A stretch of DNA of 64,000 nucleotides from contig OY294067.1 in NCBI GenBank assembly GCA_958510875.1, positions 199,518,524 through 199,582,523 of the forward strand, read 5' to 3'. Shown one piece after another: positions 1-12,535 of the stretch. The translations under genes and the position numbers were made by a program. Positions within the stretch are counted from its first letter, which is position 1, and every line of letters starts with the position of its first letter. A model generated the notes under the pieces. It saw only the letters and a list, made by a program, of their open reading frames with translations. It was not told the origin of the DNA and ran no database searches. This DNA is from Endomychus coccineus (Eukaryota; Arthropoda; Insecta; Coleoptera; Endomychidae).

Positions 1-658
1 ATTTACAATTACAAACTTGTTGACACAGCTCTTGCTTGTTCCTATAGTTTTAGAGACTTGGGAGTTTTGTTTGACGTGAAATTGTCATTTGCGTCTCACA
101 TTGAATCAATTGTTTTAGCGCCTACAGAATCAATGGGCTTTATCATCCGGAATTGCCGCCTATTTAACAATAGTGATTCAATAACAATATTATATAATTC
201 ATTTGTTCGTTCTAAGCTCGAATATGCTTCAATTGTGTGGAACTCCCATCGTAAAATTTATATAAACAAAATAGAGCGAGTAAATCGGCGTTTCCTAAAA
301 TATTTAGCCTTCAAAGCTGATGGTAATTATCCATTTATCGGATTTTCTCATCAGGCTCTATCAGATAGATTCTCTTGTATAGAGTTAGATAAACGTAGGA
401 AAATTCATAGTATTTTATTTCTTTATAAGGTCATTCATAACCTGGTTGACTCCTGTTATTTTATCAAGACTGAATTTACATGTTACATCTGCTCGCACCC
501 GTTCCACACAAACATTTTATCTGCCAATCTCCAGAACAAATACCTTATTATTTTCCCCAATTTTCCAAATGTGTAGATTCTACGAAATGATCGGTTTGAC
601 TGTTGATATATTTTGTTGTAACCCTAATGATATCTGTAAAGCTGTGTATAATAGTTGA
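1..658 (+). pseudogene. C-terminal fragment of a jockey-like non-LTR retrotransposon RT
   Basis: The frame is open from base 1, so the fragment enters from outside the window; the in-frame ATG at 58 is internal. Visible signatures are the family pattern after the RT palm: a DLGVLFD stretch near residue 19, then SKLEYASIVWNSH and a basic YIxKIERVNRRFLKY segment, which are typical of the thumb and C-terminal region of jockey/CR1-type ORF2. Near base 500 the frame breaks: the frame-1 product stops at 576, while conserved C-terminal residues (SPIFQMCRFYE, then DIFCC) continue in frame 2 until 658. The catalytic RT motifs lie upstream of the window. This is a dead copy, or at least a frameshifted one. 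Clade assignment is by pattern recognition only. Confidence 0.8.
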
Positions 659-770
659 TTTTAATTCATACCATGTAATTATATTATATGTACTCCTGAG
701 CTCCAGAAGGGATTCCTCCCGTTGAGCTAGTGTAATTAGATAAATAAATGAATAAATAAATAAATAAATT
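659..770 (+). repeat. 3' UTR and TAAA-type tail of the non-LTR element
   Basis: After the ORF2 stop there is a ~80-base untranslated stretch, then a run of TAAA units (739-770). This is the usual 3' end of jockey/CR1-like elements and marks the end of the insertion that starts before base 1. Confidence 0.7.
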
Positions 771-780
771 AACTTTCATG

Positions 781-1479
781 CTTTATATCTTCTCGTCTTT
801 CCGTACGTTTCGGTCTCACGACCATCATCAGAAGACTTATTATGTCTATAACCGGGTTACTTGAAACTAATTGTATCAACAAAAAGGGTCGCACCAATTC
901 CAATATTAAAATGTCCACGTCGCCGAAACGAACAGAAATATGAATAATTGATATTGTAACACATCAATGTTATAAGTATGAATATCAAGAATCCACTGTT
1001 AGACAGTACTTTTGAAAAATGCAAGCTCACGTCAACAAAGTCTATGAATGACTAGAAACGAGAACATAAGGTTCAAACTTTCAAATCAGATGCTAAGATT
1101 TACGAGCTAATAGAAAAAGGTTTGTCAGTTATTGGAAAGATACTTTTGACATTCTACCTAAAATATACTTTCAACATTATAAAGACGCATGTAGGAATTT
1201 GCAAGAGTTTTAATTAATTTAGTTAGTATAAATCTGACTTTGTGTCTGAATATCTGTCCTATGATTTACAGATTTGGAGTCACGTCTTATGTGAATCTCT
1301 AGAATAGATCTTTTATGATAATTTGTTTCCTCAGTTAAAATATTAACATTTTTATAATCGAATTGATGGTTATGATCAAAACAGTGTTTAGCAGGGGCGG
1401 TGAAAGTTTTTGTTTCTCGTGCTATACTTATGGCCATACATTCTTTTTTGTAAATATTGTTTAGAGATTCCAGTCCCAT
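781..1479 (-). pseudogene. Penelope-like element 3' end (GIY-YIG C-terminus and pLTR)
   Basis: The minus-strand frame 1479-1219 encodes the second half of a PLE GIY-YIG endonuclease. It has a HCFDHNHQFDYKN segment, then KRSILEIHIRR, then a RTDIQTQSQIY ending, matching the established PLE order of H-C...H.F, an E-containing helix and N.RTD...IYS. The first half of the nuclease, the GIY-YIG motif and the whole RT are missing. Downstream on the minus strand (1218-781) is the untranslated 3' region, containing a CTGATGA-hairpin-GAAAC motif at 831-807. Confidence 0.75.
807..831 (-). other. CTGATGA-hairpin-GAAAC motif of the PLE 3' region
   Basis: On the minus strand CTGATGA is followed by one T, a GGTC/GACC stem with a GTGA loop, and GAAAC. 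CTGANGA and GAAA are the two conserved single-stranded blocks of the hammerhead ribozyme core, and hammerhead motifs are known in PLE terminal repeats. A cleavage triplet and stems I and III were not found by eye, so this is only hammerhead-like. Confidence 0.4.
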
Positions 1480-1510
1480 CGCAATCTTAGCAATTTAATT
1501 TGTACGAAAT

Positions 1511-1655
1511 AAAACTACTTTCTTATACTATCACTCATATTTAATATAGTCGTTACTATTCATACCTTCGTTTTCGTCTGAAGATGACACGTTTAGTGTT
1601 GAAACTAAAGTAACGACTATATTAAATACCAGTGATAGTATAACAAAGTAGTTTT
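1511..1655. repeat. 47-bp inverted repeat enclosing a hammerhead-like loop
   Basis: Arm 1511-1557 and arm 1609-1655 are near-perfect reverse complements with a few mismatches. The 51-bp loop holds CTGAAGA, one T, a GACAC/GTGTT hairpin and GAAAC (1578-1605). This arrangement suits a PLE-type terminal repeat or a small palindromic element. It lies next to the PLE fragment ending at 1479, so it may be that element's inverted terminal portion. Confidence 0.6.
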
Positions 1656-3570
1656 ATTATTTCGTTAAAAATAAAGTAGCGGCTTCCACAATTGAATTTA
1701 ATTTGTATACTGTGTGTGTTTGTTTATCTTCAGGTATTAAAGATTCCTGCCAGAGGCAGAATTTCAAAAATCTTGTTAAAATCTTTTGAACATTTATAAA
1801 TGAGTGTTTTTGCTACTGAAAGTCTGGAGAGAAATGTATTCTTGATCAAATCTACTATCATGAGAATATAATCATTGATTTCCTTTCACATGTTAACGTT
1901 TTTCTTTATTGAAATTAGTATATTAAATATGTATAAGCTTGGAATTGTTAAAATTTGTAGAAGTGAAATATTGGTTTGCAAATGATATTGAAGATGGGCT
2001 CTTCATGTGCAGTTGAAAATTTTCATTTGTGTAAATGCATTTTCTAGTTCCGATCCAGCTCTCCAAAAACTTGACGTATAGGTGAACAATTCACTGAACT
2101 GAGTGGTAATAATCAGAATATGTGAGTGATTTGTATTATAATAACAAACAAGTAATGGATAAAACAAACAACAAGTGAATAAGACATTTCGAGATGAACT
2201 CCAATACTCGTAGGTGTGAATGAACATTTCCATACTGAGAGCATGTAGTATATATCATTGGGTATAAAAATTATTACATGAATTATTTGGGTATAAGATC
2301 TTCTATTTCAAAATTCTTGGATATGTAGCAGTTTTCCAATTAAATTGAATTCGATTAGCATGAACGATTGAGTCAATGTATTTTTATCGATAATGACATT
2401 ATTAATTAGATCAATGGGTGGTTCAATGTTACTAGATTCAGTCTTTTTTAGTAGTTCTACTATCTTTTGTTTCCGCAACATTTCAACTATTTGGTAACTA
2501 TTCACTAGAATAACCAGTAATATTATGTCTGCAATAACATAACTTCAATTCAGCAATAATATCGCGGGAAGCGTGGATGCTAATAAAGTCAAACGATACG
2601 GTGCGGCACCCGTCTTCAGCGCGCGAAGGCCCGATCGATTGTTATTCGCATTCATCGGTTAATTATATAAGGTTATATTTGTGATGCTTCCGAATAAATT
2701 TTATCAAAATCTCTCACAGATTTTGTTAATTTTTGTTAATATCTAGGTAGATTTCAATGGTTGTAATTCAATTTATATTTCTATTACAATAGTATTTCTG
2801 GAGATTACCCGTATAAAGAACATTTGCTTTTATTTTGTAATCGAAACGAACTCCTGGAAATCAAAATTATAATTCAGGAAATGATTACAACAAAATTAAA
2901 ACCGAGATTACACTTATTAAACTTTAATATACTCAACATGTTTGCTTGCATATCAACATTGCCAGAAGTATTATAACACTTGTAAGTTGCAAGTGTTGCA
3001 AGTTTTGCTAATAAGTAATAATGAACAACAAATAAAATAATTAAGACACTCTGAGATGAACTTCAATAGTGATAGGGTAACGAAATATTTAAATATTGAG
3101 AGCATATAGTAATATTATTGGCATAAATATTATTACCCTATATAAACAGGGAAGTTTTTAAGGTGTTCATATTTATTATTATACTTATAGTCAGTATATT
3201 TTTACATTGGAAGAAGTTTGTACTCATATAGTTAGTCTAGTGATCAAAAATTAGTAGAGATTCAAGAAGTTTTGCATGTGCACAGTTATTGTTAGACATA
3301 CAAATGAATAACGTATGAGTTGGACCGGCAACACCGCCGGATCTCACCTATACCAAAAATTTCTTAATATACAACTTTGGATCTCATCTTGAATGTATCT
3401 GTTACGGAACTCTACCTGGTACGTATATATATGTATATTTCAAATTGAGAAATTGTTTCCCCTCTCTCGTAATTCCTGCGAAGCATGTATCTATTTGCAT
3501 TGCCCCGATAAAAGAAATCTAAAAAATTGTTTCCATATAGTGGATCTATATATATATATCGCCATTTCTA
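1656..3570. other. AT-rich stretch, no recognisable gene
   Basis: Only short open frames are present and none has a recognisable family pattern. A short GC-richer island at about 2565-2650 stands out from the AT-rich surroundings but encodes nothing I recognise. Confidence 0.5.
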
Positions 3571-3571
3571 A

Positions 3572-3750
3572 AAAGGATGGCACACATTTTTGAAGGAAAG
3601 AATTGCATAAATAAAAAAACAGACATTAACCATTTGAGTGAAATTTACTCTTATTTATTGACCTTAGACATAAATTTATCAAATAATAACGTTGACAGGA
3701 ATAATAGAATATCCAATCAAATCATAGATGATGACATCCTTCTTAATTAA
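3572..3750 (+). pseudogene. PLE GIY-YIG extreme C-terminus
   Basis: The frame around 3572-3750 reads MAHIFEGKNCIN, then KKTDINHLSEIYSYLL, and ends at a stop near 3750. This is the conserved tail of PLE proteins (EA...G.N.IN.KTD...LS.IYS.LL). Everything upstream (RT and the catalytic part of the nuclease) is missing, so this is a strongly 5'-truncated copy. It is followed by its 3' region with a hairpin motif at 4063-4091. Confidence 0.65.
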
Positions 3751-4062
3751 TTGCATTGTTCTTGATGCATATTTCAGTGTGACGTGTCAATTCTATGGTT
3801 AGGTTGATTATTCTGTTGTCACTTCTAAAACCGCGTGGTTGTTGTAATATCTGTCGTAATTGGAATATATTAATCTTATAAAGTATACTAATCTTCAATT
3901 CAAATGAATCACAAATATAATTTATTACTCATCATTCTCATCGCTGTGAACGTTTTCCATCAGAATGTTAACATCTCTGCAATCAACCTCATCAAAGTTG
4001 TAAGTCATATAGGTTATTTTATAACAATTTTATCTTTGTAACTGTAAATTATTGTAGTTTCC

Positions 4063-4091
4063 CTGAGGATGGAAATAAATATTTCCGAAAG
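4063..4091 (+). other. CTGAGGA-hairpin-GAAA motif in PLE 3' region
   Basis: CTGAGGA is followed by one T, a perfect 6-bp stem (GGAAAT/ATTTCC) and GAAAG. It lies ~310 bases after the stop of the PLE tail and has the same syntax as the motifs at 807-831 and 1578-1605. Confidence 0.4.
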
Positions 4092-4183
4092 CTTGGATAA
4101 CCTTTAAAGAGTTCTCTTTTACTTGCTAGGCAATCCTACTATTATTAGTTTTATTCCTATCTAGTCAGCAAAGACTACCCTTC

Positions 4184-4190
<7 letters not shown>

Positions 4191-4252
<62 letters not shown>
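4191..4252. repeat. (TA)n microsatellite, ~62 bp
   Basis: Pure alternating TA run. The apparent open frame across it (YIYIYI) is an artefact of the repeat. Confidence 0.98.
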
Positions 4253-4255
<3 letters not shown>

Positions 4256-5230
4256 GTTGGCATTTGGCTGTACTCCATTCTGTAAATTACGACAAGTTTG
4301 TATTTTGAATCAATTTCTGAAATAGCAGTCAATTCAGGAAATCTAACATAGATCTTACAAAACAACAATGAATATTGAAATGAGGAAAAATGGATATTGT
4401 TACATATCAACCTTTCGGCTATCAATTGCTTGAGATAAGCCGAAAGAATGTTATACTTCCACCCAATTTTCCACAAACGTAGTCAATCTGCTTGGGAAAA
4501 TATAAATAGAAATAATTCCCAAAACTTCCATTTCTGAAACTCAATCAATAGGAAATTTATTAATTTTCATAGATAACCTGATTCAGAAAATTTCCTACAT
4601 GATGTTTTCCAGTCAATGACCATACACTTCGTCCTTGGGATATTCAGTCTCAACCTATTCTGGAATAACAAGTTGCACAATAGCTGTAGTTTGCTATTCA
4701 TAATTTTTCCAGACAACTGTGTCATGATGATAATTTCTGGCTTCCCGTGTATTGGACATTAGACCACACAAATAAGCTTAGGATGATTCACTTGATGACT
4801 GGATGACTGATAAAAGCGGCCTCAGCATATTCCCATGGGGAGCACACTATTGGAATTGGAGATAATTCTCATAGGTCGCGGGTGAGAGTTTATTTTTCCT
4901 CTTTTACGCTCACAGTAGGATAGATAACCGTCGTTTTTGAATTAACGGTTTGGGCAATTATTACTCGATATCGCGGAAATGTGATCCCTTCACAGAGGCC
5001 TATGCTTATGAATTTCGAAGTTTTTGAGAATAACCGAATATTCATATTTTATTCCACTATTCTCTCGGTCATGATTGGAGTGTTGCATCTAGTACGGTAC
5101 AGTACAAAATACCAGTATGTCGTCTTGACACTTCCGCAGGAGACAATCAAATCCATTTTGGATTATTTTACAAAATCCGTATCCCATTCTATAAAAAGCA
5201 ACGTTATTTGCAAATTGAAAAACAAATTGT

Positions 5231-5608
5231 ACTCCTCTCAATTTCGGAGCAAGCAGATGAAAACCATCTGCGTTTTCAGAAGGATCGAAATTTCAACCGT
5301 GACGTCTTCAGCAGTGAATAACGATTTATTGAGAAACATGTGGCTGAGAAAACAATTCACAACCATGCAAGTTGCTTCAGTATCTTTGGATGAGAAAACC
5401 TCATGTCAATAATTTATATTCCAGAAGGAAAGATACTCCAACTCCTTTCCGGAGCCAGGAGATGAAAGCCATCTGCATTTTTTGGAAAGATGAAAATTCG
5501 AATCGTGACTCCTCCAGCAATTAAAAGCGAATTAGTAAGAAAGTTGTGGCTGAGAAAACTTTCACCAACCATCTGAGTTGCTTCAGTATCTTCGGATAAA
5601 AGTGACAT
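5231..5608. repeat. Imperfect direct duplication, units ~170 bp
   Basis: Bases 5231-5400 and 5438-5602 align along their length. Shared blocks include GATGAAA(A/G)CCATCTGC, GTGGCTGAGAAAAC and GTTGCTTCAGTATCTT. On the minus strand both units can be read in a similar frame (EDTEAT or KDTEAT, then FLSH, then a hydrophobic stretch), which could point to a duplicated exon-like sequence. No family was recognised and unit 2 has a stop, so I call only the repeat. Single units outside the pair were not found by eye. Confidence 0.7.
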
Positions 5609-5852
5609 TCGGGGATTGACTGCTATCGCTGACTAAATTGTCTAATGCGTTTCAGTAATGAAAGTTCGAACACGTTCCAATAAACCACGGCGTAGATCAT
5701 CGTCATACTCGTCATACGAATGAATATTCCAACAAAAATATTTTGATTGCTACAATATATCGAATTCACGTTAATTGCTTCGAACCACTCTCCATTTCTG
5801 AAGTAAGTTTCACATAACCAAACTAGACAACTAAAAGAGCTTCTAGATTCCA

Positions 5853-8800
5853 TTAACAGTTAAATCTCTCTGTAAAATTCATTTGAAAAGGAGAATCAAA
5901 TAATAGAAGACATTTCTTCAATTTATCTGCTTTATGTATTATTTCACCTAACTTCGTTGAGAACATAATTTTGGGTATAATTCGGTAATACAATGAAACT
6001 TATAGAATGTCATTGGAACAATGGAATCTTCCAGTAAAACTGGGAATTATATCACTTGCTTTTTTCCTGTAAGTATCACAATTATAGTCAAAATAGCAGT
6101 TCCACAGACATGAACAACATTTCTTGCGACCGTATGGCGCTCCATTTATAGTGGTGCCATATCTTCCTGATTCAGGTTGATACGTAATATCATTCATTTG
6201 ATATACAGATATGTACAGAGGCCCCACGCAATACGATGAAAGCTTGAGCTAAAAGTACCAACCTGAATCATTACAAAATACCGATTATTCAGACAAGGTT
6301 AAACTATTCCATGGTAAACTTTACATATAAAAGTAGTATCTGTATTACTGTTACTGACTTATCTACGTACTTTAGAAATATCTTTGAGAATATCAATTTA
6401 TTAAGCACTACCATCCTGAACCATATATACGGTTCAGGAACGTCACTATCTCGTTCAAATTTATCTTTACGATTTCACAGTGCCATCATATATCTGAGGA
6501 ATCAACTGAAATATTTTATTTTTCCCCCTGTATTGTTCTTCTCTTTCCGTATGTTCAATCCTAATGTATTCTTCTAATTAGAAATTTCTTCTCTCCTTTT
6601 ATTTTCTTGATTTTTTCAATTTTGATAACTTGGTCCTCTTCTGCCTCATAGTCCTAAGTAGGTGTAGAATGCCGCCATAAAGTTTTCTTGATGTCCTCTT
6701 CTATTGTAGATTCCTACGAAATAAATTCAAATGGTGAAGGTCATGTGGGTCTTTTATCCACTTCTTTTGCTACACCATTATCACTGCATCCTATTTTAAG
6801 TAAATTTATTCTTCCTAACAGCTCCCAGTCACATCGTTATAAGTGTCGAAACAGTATTGTTTGTAGTGATTGTCGATTTCATTAATCTCTTCTGTTGACT
6901 TGTCACCTGCGGGTCTGTTTTCAAACTTTTTCCAAAGATGGAATAATGATGCCAGTACATATCTCGCCAGAATACTTGAAATCCTCCAGAATTTGTTCAT
7001 GAGAATAGTATTTGTAATTGTTCCATAGAAATATCAATTCATAAAGTGTGATGCACAAAATATCATTCTCTTTTCAGAATTTACTAAAAATCACATGAAA
7101 TTCTAACTTTCAATGTCACTACTTTTCCACAGTATTTTAGACAACAGTGCTGTGACTATTATGCTGACTGATTCAGGTGAACTGAAATGTTGTGATACAG
7201 ATCCTGAATCCCTATTAATCAGTAATCAGCTATTCCTAGTTCGGAAAATAAAGCTACATTCGAGAAACCTTAGGTCGATTACAAATTAGACCATTAATGA
7301 ACAATGAATTATTTCTCTCAAAAACTGGTTACGACTTGATTATACTGAATATTTGTAGTAAGTCCAATTTACAGACCTTGAATCATATAACCTACAATTT
7401 TCTTTCAATTTTATCCAAATATGACCAAAAATTCGATGTACTTGTAATTCTGATCAAACAGGCATAATTCGTAAATAGGGATCATCGGCTACTGTCTCTA
7501 TGCATGACCTCATTTTGAACGAATCAAAATAACCAAATTGGTTATTCCATCGAGGGAGTTCTCTGAGATCCGCATTCAGTTATTTATCGATAAAACTACT
7601 CAACACCCTTAGTTTCTCGTGAAAATGATCAATATGATCAGAAACCTAAGTGTAGTGTCTTCAAGAGCTATAATGATAAAATTAGTCTACTATTTTGATC
7701 ACATCTAACTCCCGACTGTATTTCCTAATAAATTAGCGAGTCATAATTTTGGCTTCAATAATCTGATGAGAGCTCGACAGCAAAGCCCAAGAGTTTCCAT
7801 TTACAATAAAGAGAAATTCAGCAGCAATCGAAATGGTAACTGATTAACTCGTGTTATACTCATGATGATCATTCCGTGAATGCAATTGATATCAGAAGGG
7901 AGACATATTCACAAACTAGTTGCTAATGTTGCATGTTGATTGGTCTTGTCAAACAGTAAGCCGAAGTGTGTGAAGACTGATATTTCACATGTGTAAAAAA
8001 TAGTAGTGTTTATTTAATGAAGCAATGTTCCATTTCATTAATCATCAAATCATTATAACGCGTATATAGGTACGACAGATAGCGATTGTTAAAAATTGCT
8101 TTTCAAGCAAACCAACTAATCCCACCCAAAATACCTCAAATCGATTCTCAAACGGATATCTTAGCGGCAATCAAATTGAGAAACGTCTAAATTCAATTGT
8201 TATCGAAGTAAAATAACCTCACAATTCTTCTCATCCTCCATACCCAACAAATCAATGCTGTATACTCGATGAGATGAAATAACTATCGCAAACGAAGCTT
8301 AGTTGAATGTGTCTAGGTGTATTTTTAGATAGTTCGTTTCAAACTTCCAAGTCGTTCAACCGTGTATCCATTATCGGAATTAAAAAACAATCCCGATTTT
8401 AATTCAATTTTCGTTCGAAAATACCAACCCAGAAGAATTTTTTTTACTGAGCTATTGCAGTCCTTCGTGAGTGAATGTTTTTGTGAAGTTCAATTGAATA
8501 TTTCACGACATCGATTTGAACGAACGAGAGAAACCCATCACAATTCACAAATACCACATTATTTATGTAGGTATGTACTTTATTCTTAAAGCAAGTGACA
8601 TTATTCTATAAGTTATTGCGATGTATTCTTCCTCATTCATTTTTTAACAAAGAAATAGTGTCATTATTATTAATTTCCATAATTCCTACTCTACGGATAT
8701 TCATTTCTTGATTTCCGATTACTTTTCACAATATTCAAGTTGATTATGAAAGATCTGTACTCGTACCATACATTTTTCGAAGTTTGTTGATCGGGTGTTA

Positions 8801-10800
8801 TACCTACATTATGAATTCCTGTAGTTCGGTGTTGAACAAGGTACCGCATTCAGGTCTGTAGTATCAACGACATCAGCGAGAGCTGTCAATATATCAATAA
8901 TTCCAGTTTGAACTATCCCAAATCTTATCAGCATCTAGGTATAGCAGTGATGAAGAGCTGAAAATAAACCGTAAAAGAACAGAAATTGTAGTTTTCCCGA
9001 GGAAGTACGAGAAAATATCCACCAGATTACTGACTCTAGCAAGTCAAGTATCTTGACCTGTTGAATTGGTGGATGCTCCCCTACTTCAAGAGATTTTTAG
9101 TGGGAACCGCTCCCCTCAGGTGATACGGGTTGCTCCTAGGAAGCAGGCAAACTCACCGGTTACCATACATCAATGGACTGAAAATTTAAATTTCAATTCC
9201 TTGTACCATATATAGCAGTATCATCAAGTTTTGAACCTCTTTGGAATCAAAATTGAACAAATAAATATATGATTCTGAAAATATTTTCATGTCTGTATGA
9301 AATTTATACGTAATTTTCGCTGTCGATAGAAAGTATGAAAAATTGTCTTGTCATAATTTAGGAGTGAGTCCTTATAGGTGAGAATTCTGCAATCACTGCC
9401 ATCAAAATCGCCAAGGAATGTTCTAAGTTATTGTTTCTTCATTCTTTGTACCTAGAAGTGGAGTTACGGAATAATGAATTTTACTTTTCTATAAAAACTC
9501 AATATTTGCAATATTTATCTTGAACATGGCTGTTGCGGTATGTTCTCTTATCTGTCTAGTCAGAGATATCTCTTCTTTGAAAAACTCAGGGTGAAACTTT
9601 TTTGTCCATTTGTCCTCCTTGAATTGTAACTGGAGAAATATACAAACATTTGTGTTCAATTTTTAGCTCTGAATATCGACATTTTCAAATTTTTCTCATA
9701 TAGAGCATTCAATTCCTTCCAATTTGATACTAACAGCGTTTCCACGAAGAAATTTCATAATCATAAGTCAATGTTGAGGGTATGGTGCAATAATGCCAAC
9801 TGCCTCTCATTTCTAACTATGAGAAATGATGTGTATTTATCCGCAATATATGCGTTTTTTGCTGTTCTACCCAAATGTGCAGATTTTTTCAAAACATTAA
9901 ATTTATAGTAAAATATTTTTCCTTCAATTCTAGCAAGAGTTCATCTCAGTGGCCATGATTTATTCTTCTTCCCTTTTTAACATTTAATCATTGACCTTGG
10001 TAGTTGGTTTTCTCAAAATAAATTATATTCAGCAAGATTTAATAAGTATGATCTATGTTCTGGTAAATGTCTTTTGGTATCTTGAATTCACTGTCGAAAA
10101 TTCTCAGGTAGGAGGCATTCTGACAACAGAATATTACATTTGAAAAAGTGATTGGACCACACTTGGAGTGTAGCGTACGAAAAAACCTTGTTGACAATCC
10201 GGAAGTTAGAGTAATACAGCTGATTGGAGAGGTAGACGTGAACAACTTGTTAGTGAGGAAATACCGCAACCGAAACAAATTTCAACCTTTACACGCCTAG
10301 TTACATCAAGGACTGAATGAACAAGATTTTGACAAAGGGATACCTATTGTCAGTGGGTACATAATCAATTAACGAGAAATGAAAAATTTCTCAGATATGC
10401 GGTATTTATGACGAACGCACATTCCATAAAACGATTCAAGGAATAGGCCTAATTTTCATCTTTATGATACCCAAAATCATCACATTCGCCTCATATAATT
10501 TATTCGCATCAAATAGTTTTCAACATAACTAGAGTATCAATGCTTTGAGTGTAGTTGTTCATTACTTTGAATATTTTCATGTCTATTTCAGGGATAACTT
10601 CAATTACTTTTTCCTGTGCAACATCAATATTATATTCTTTTCTTTTTAAATATATGAGGTTATACTTATGGCACGAAGGTCTTCTACTACAATATGAACA
10701 GTATTAATTTTTTTGAATATTTGTGTTCACAATTTTCGTTAGATGCTCTGACCCAATTTTTTTTAAATAAATTTGAAATGAAAACGCACACATATATTTT
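5853..10800. other. AT-rich region without a supported gene
   Basis: Nearly 5 kb in which only short frames (60-90 codons) occur. None shows a family signature I can defend. A Cys-rich frame at 6227-6000 (minus) was considered and rejected. No long tandem repeat or transposon terminus was recognised. Confidence 0.5.
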
Positions 10801-10802
10801 TT

Positions 10803-11000
10803 TTTAGTTAAAACCTGGTGGGGGCTGCTGCGATCTTCGACAAAATTGAGCAATCGCAGCAGGAAAACCAAAATTAGGTTAGCCGAAGCTTCTCCTCCCC
10901 ATCGGTCGGTAAGTAGTATTCTCATTGAACCAGATGACGACCTTCTGCATCCGGTCTGTCAAGAACTGCGCTATATCAATAAAAAACGTCTAATAATTGT
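10803..11000 (-). repeat. 3' end of R2/R4-like (restriction-like-endonuclease) retrotransposon
   Basis: On the minus strand this matches the 3' regions of the copies at 40165-40370 and 42925-43135. All three share the block around GACCGGATGCA, a CTTACCGAC(C) block and a GC-rich GGGGAGGAG block, then a region rich in GCAGCAG. Only the C-terminal tip and 3' UTR are present. The end abuts an A-run and a TATATGTGTG-type simple sequence. Confidence 0.7.
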
Positions 11001-11214
11001 ATGTTTGTATATCCATATTTACGCCACTGCGCGCTTTTAAGTGCTCTCACAAGAAAATCAAGTATTTCTGGAAAATTCCGATCTACAATTTATCTTGTCA
11101 TTTTCCACGTGAATGCATAGTTTCAGCTCAAAATTCAAAAAAACGGCAAAAAGTATACATATGCAAGACCGATAGGGAATCTGACGTTCTATAACTTTGC
11201 TCTCCTGTTATTTT

Positions 11215-11515
11215 TCACCAAGACGCATAGTTGATCTGGATCTTCCCTATTATGAACCGGCGTGGCACAAACTTTATCTTTCAAATAACCCCAAGCAAAA
11301 AAGTTCAGAGGATTGAGGTCAAGTGATCGAGGGGGCCATGCAACCGGACCACCTCTACCAATTCATCTTTCACCGTACTTCCTATTTAGTCATTCTCGTA
11401 CTCTGTATTCTCATTTGCCCATGAACGTCAATTGTGAAAACTAATAAATCCACGTCCGCGTGAAATGTCCAGTTGTGTTCAGTTTCTTATGGTCAAATGA
11501 AAACCCATCATGGTA
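11215..11515 (-). pseudogene. Mariner/IS630-type transposase fragment A
   Basis: Read on the minus strand it gives REWLNRKYGERWIGRGGPVA, then PRSLDLNPLNFFAWGYLKD. This is the C-terminal catalytic block of mariner-family transposases, where the last acidic residue of the D-D-D/E triad sits in RSPDLNPLDFF. Upstream residues (HFTR, near the first catalytic D) are joined directly to this block by an internal deletion. The copy at 12450-12990 has the same deletion junction. Several stops; not functional. Confidence 0.8.
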
Positions 11516-11890
11516 CAAGATCTAGGAGTTTTCAAGAAGAATTCGATGTCAATGTCTGGCTTGGCATTTACAAAACAATATTTTTGGCACATGCGGTTTA
11601 CCAGACAGACTAACGGCTACTGCATTTTCAGAATTTCTGGAAACTAATCACGAAGGCACCATACAATATGGAAAGAAAATACATGGATACAATTCGATGG
11701 CTGTCCTGCCCATTTTGGCAGACAAATACGAAAATGGCTATATAGGAACTACGGTGGACGATGGATTGGTAGAGGTGGTCCAGTTGCATGACCTCCCCGA
11801 TCACCTGACTTCAACGCTCTGGACTTTTCTGCTTGGGGTCATTTGAAAGATGAAATTTCACTTAGAGACTTCCTGTTCGAGTTATTTCTA
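11490..11890 (+). pseudogene. Mariner/IS630-type transposase fragment B
   Basis: Across shifting frames it reads a SFQEEFDVNVWLGI segment, then QFDGCPAHFGRQIRKWL, then RWIGRGGPVA and SPDFNALDFSAWGHLKD. These cover the middle and C-terminal parts of a mariner transposase, including the second catalytic D (FDGCPAH) and third catalytic D (SPD). It has frameshifts and stops. It is arranged head to head with fragment A, sharing a short junction near 11480-11515. Confidence 0.8.
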
Positions 11891-11916
11891 TTTTTCTATA
11901 CAGGGTTATCATATGA

Positions 11917-12535
11917 ACTCTCTCTTGAAAGGCTATTTGAAAAATGAAAAAATTTGAATACCTGTTTATTGGTAACGATAAAAAATAATCATTCATAATA
12001 AATGCTGAAAATGATATCTTTTACTTCAACGCATCGCCGCCATAGATTTTTCAACGACCTTGATGTTCAAATTAACATTTTATTGTTAATTTCACCACAA
12101 GTTCTTCGGATACGATCAAGTAGATCTTCTCTATTATGAACCGGGGTGGCATAATTTCATCTTTCAAATAACTTCAAGCAAAAAAGTCTAGAGGATTGAA
12201 GTCAGTTGAGGTCATGCAACTGGACCACCTCTACCAATACATCTTTCACCGTATTTCCTATTCAGCCATTCTGGTACTTGTCTGTCAGAATGGGCAGGAC
12301 AGTCATCCAATTGTATTCGTGATTAGTTTCCGGAAAGTCTCAAAATGCAGCAGCCTTCAGTCTGTCTGGTAAACCGCATGGGCCAAAAATATTGTTTTAT
12401 AAATGCCAACCAGACATTGACATTGAATTCTTCTTGAAAATTCCCAGATCTTGTACCATAATTAGTTTTCATTTGCCCATAAGAAACTGAACAACAACGA
12501 AAACTTTCTCCAGCAAATATTGTGGACAGATGAAG
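11917..12535 (-). pseudogene. Mariner/IS630-type transposase fragment B' with 3' terminus
   Basis: Inverted counterpart of fragment B, reading from 12535 down to a terminal CAGGGTTATCATATGAAC at 11917. It carries the same GTRSGNFQEEFNVNVW block and C-terminal block, with some extra deletions. Its untranslated tail includes TTCATAATAAATGCTG-type sequence shared with A'. The terminal CAGGG is a typical start for TA-targeting mariner elements in insects. Confidence 0.75.

Noticed and set aside
4165..4476. 103-codon minus-strand frame with a long YIYIYI run
   Set aside because: Produced by the (TA)n tract at 4191-4252; the flanking residues match no family. The same applies to frames over the tracts at 54.4 and 55.1 kb.
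6000..6227. Cys-rich minus-strand frame (GRKKCCSCLWNC) possibly an exon of a membrane protein
   Set aside because: A shifted frame gives a short hydrophobic stretch after the cysteines, but there is no supporting exon, splice context or family match.
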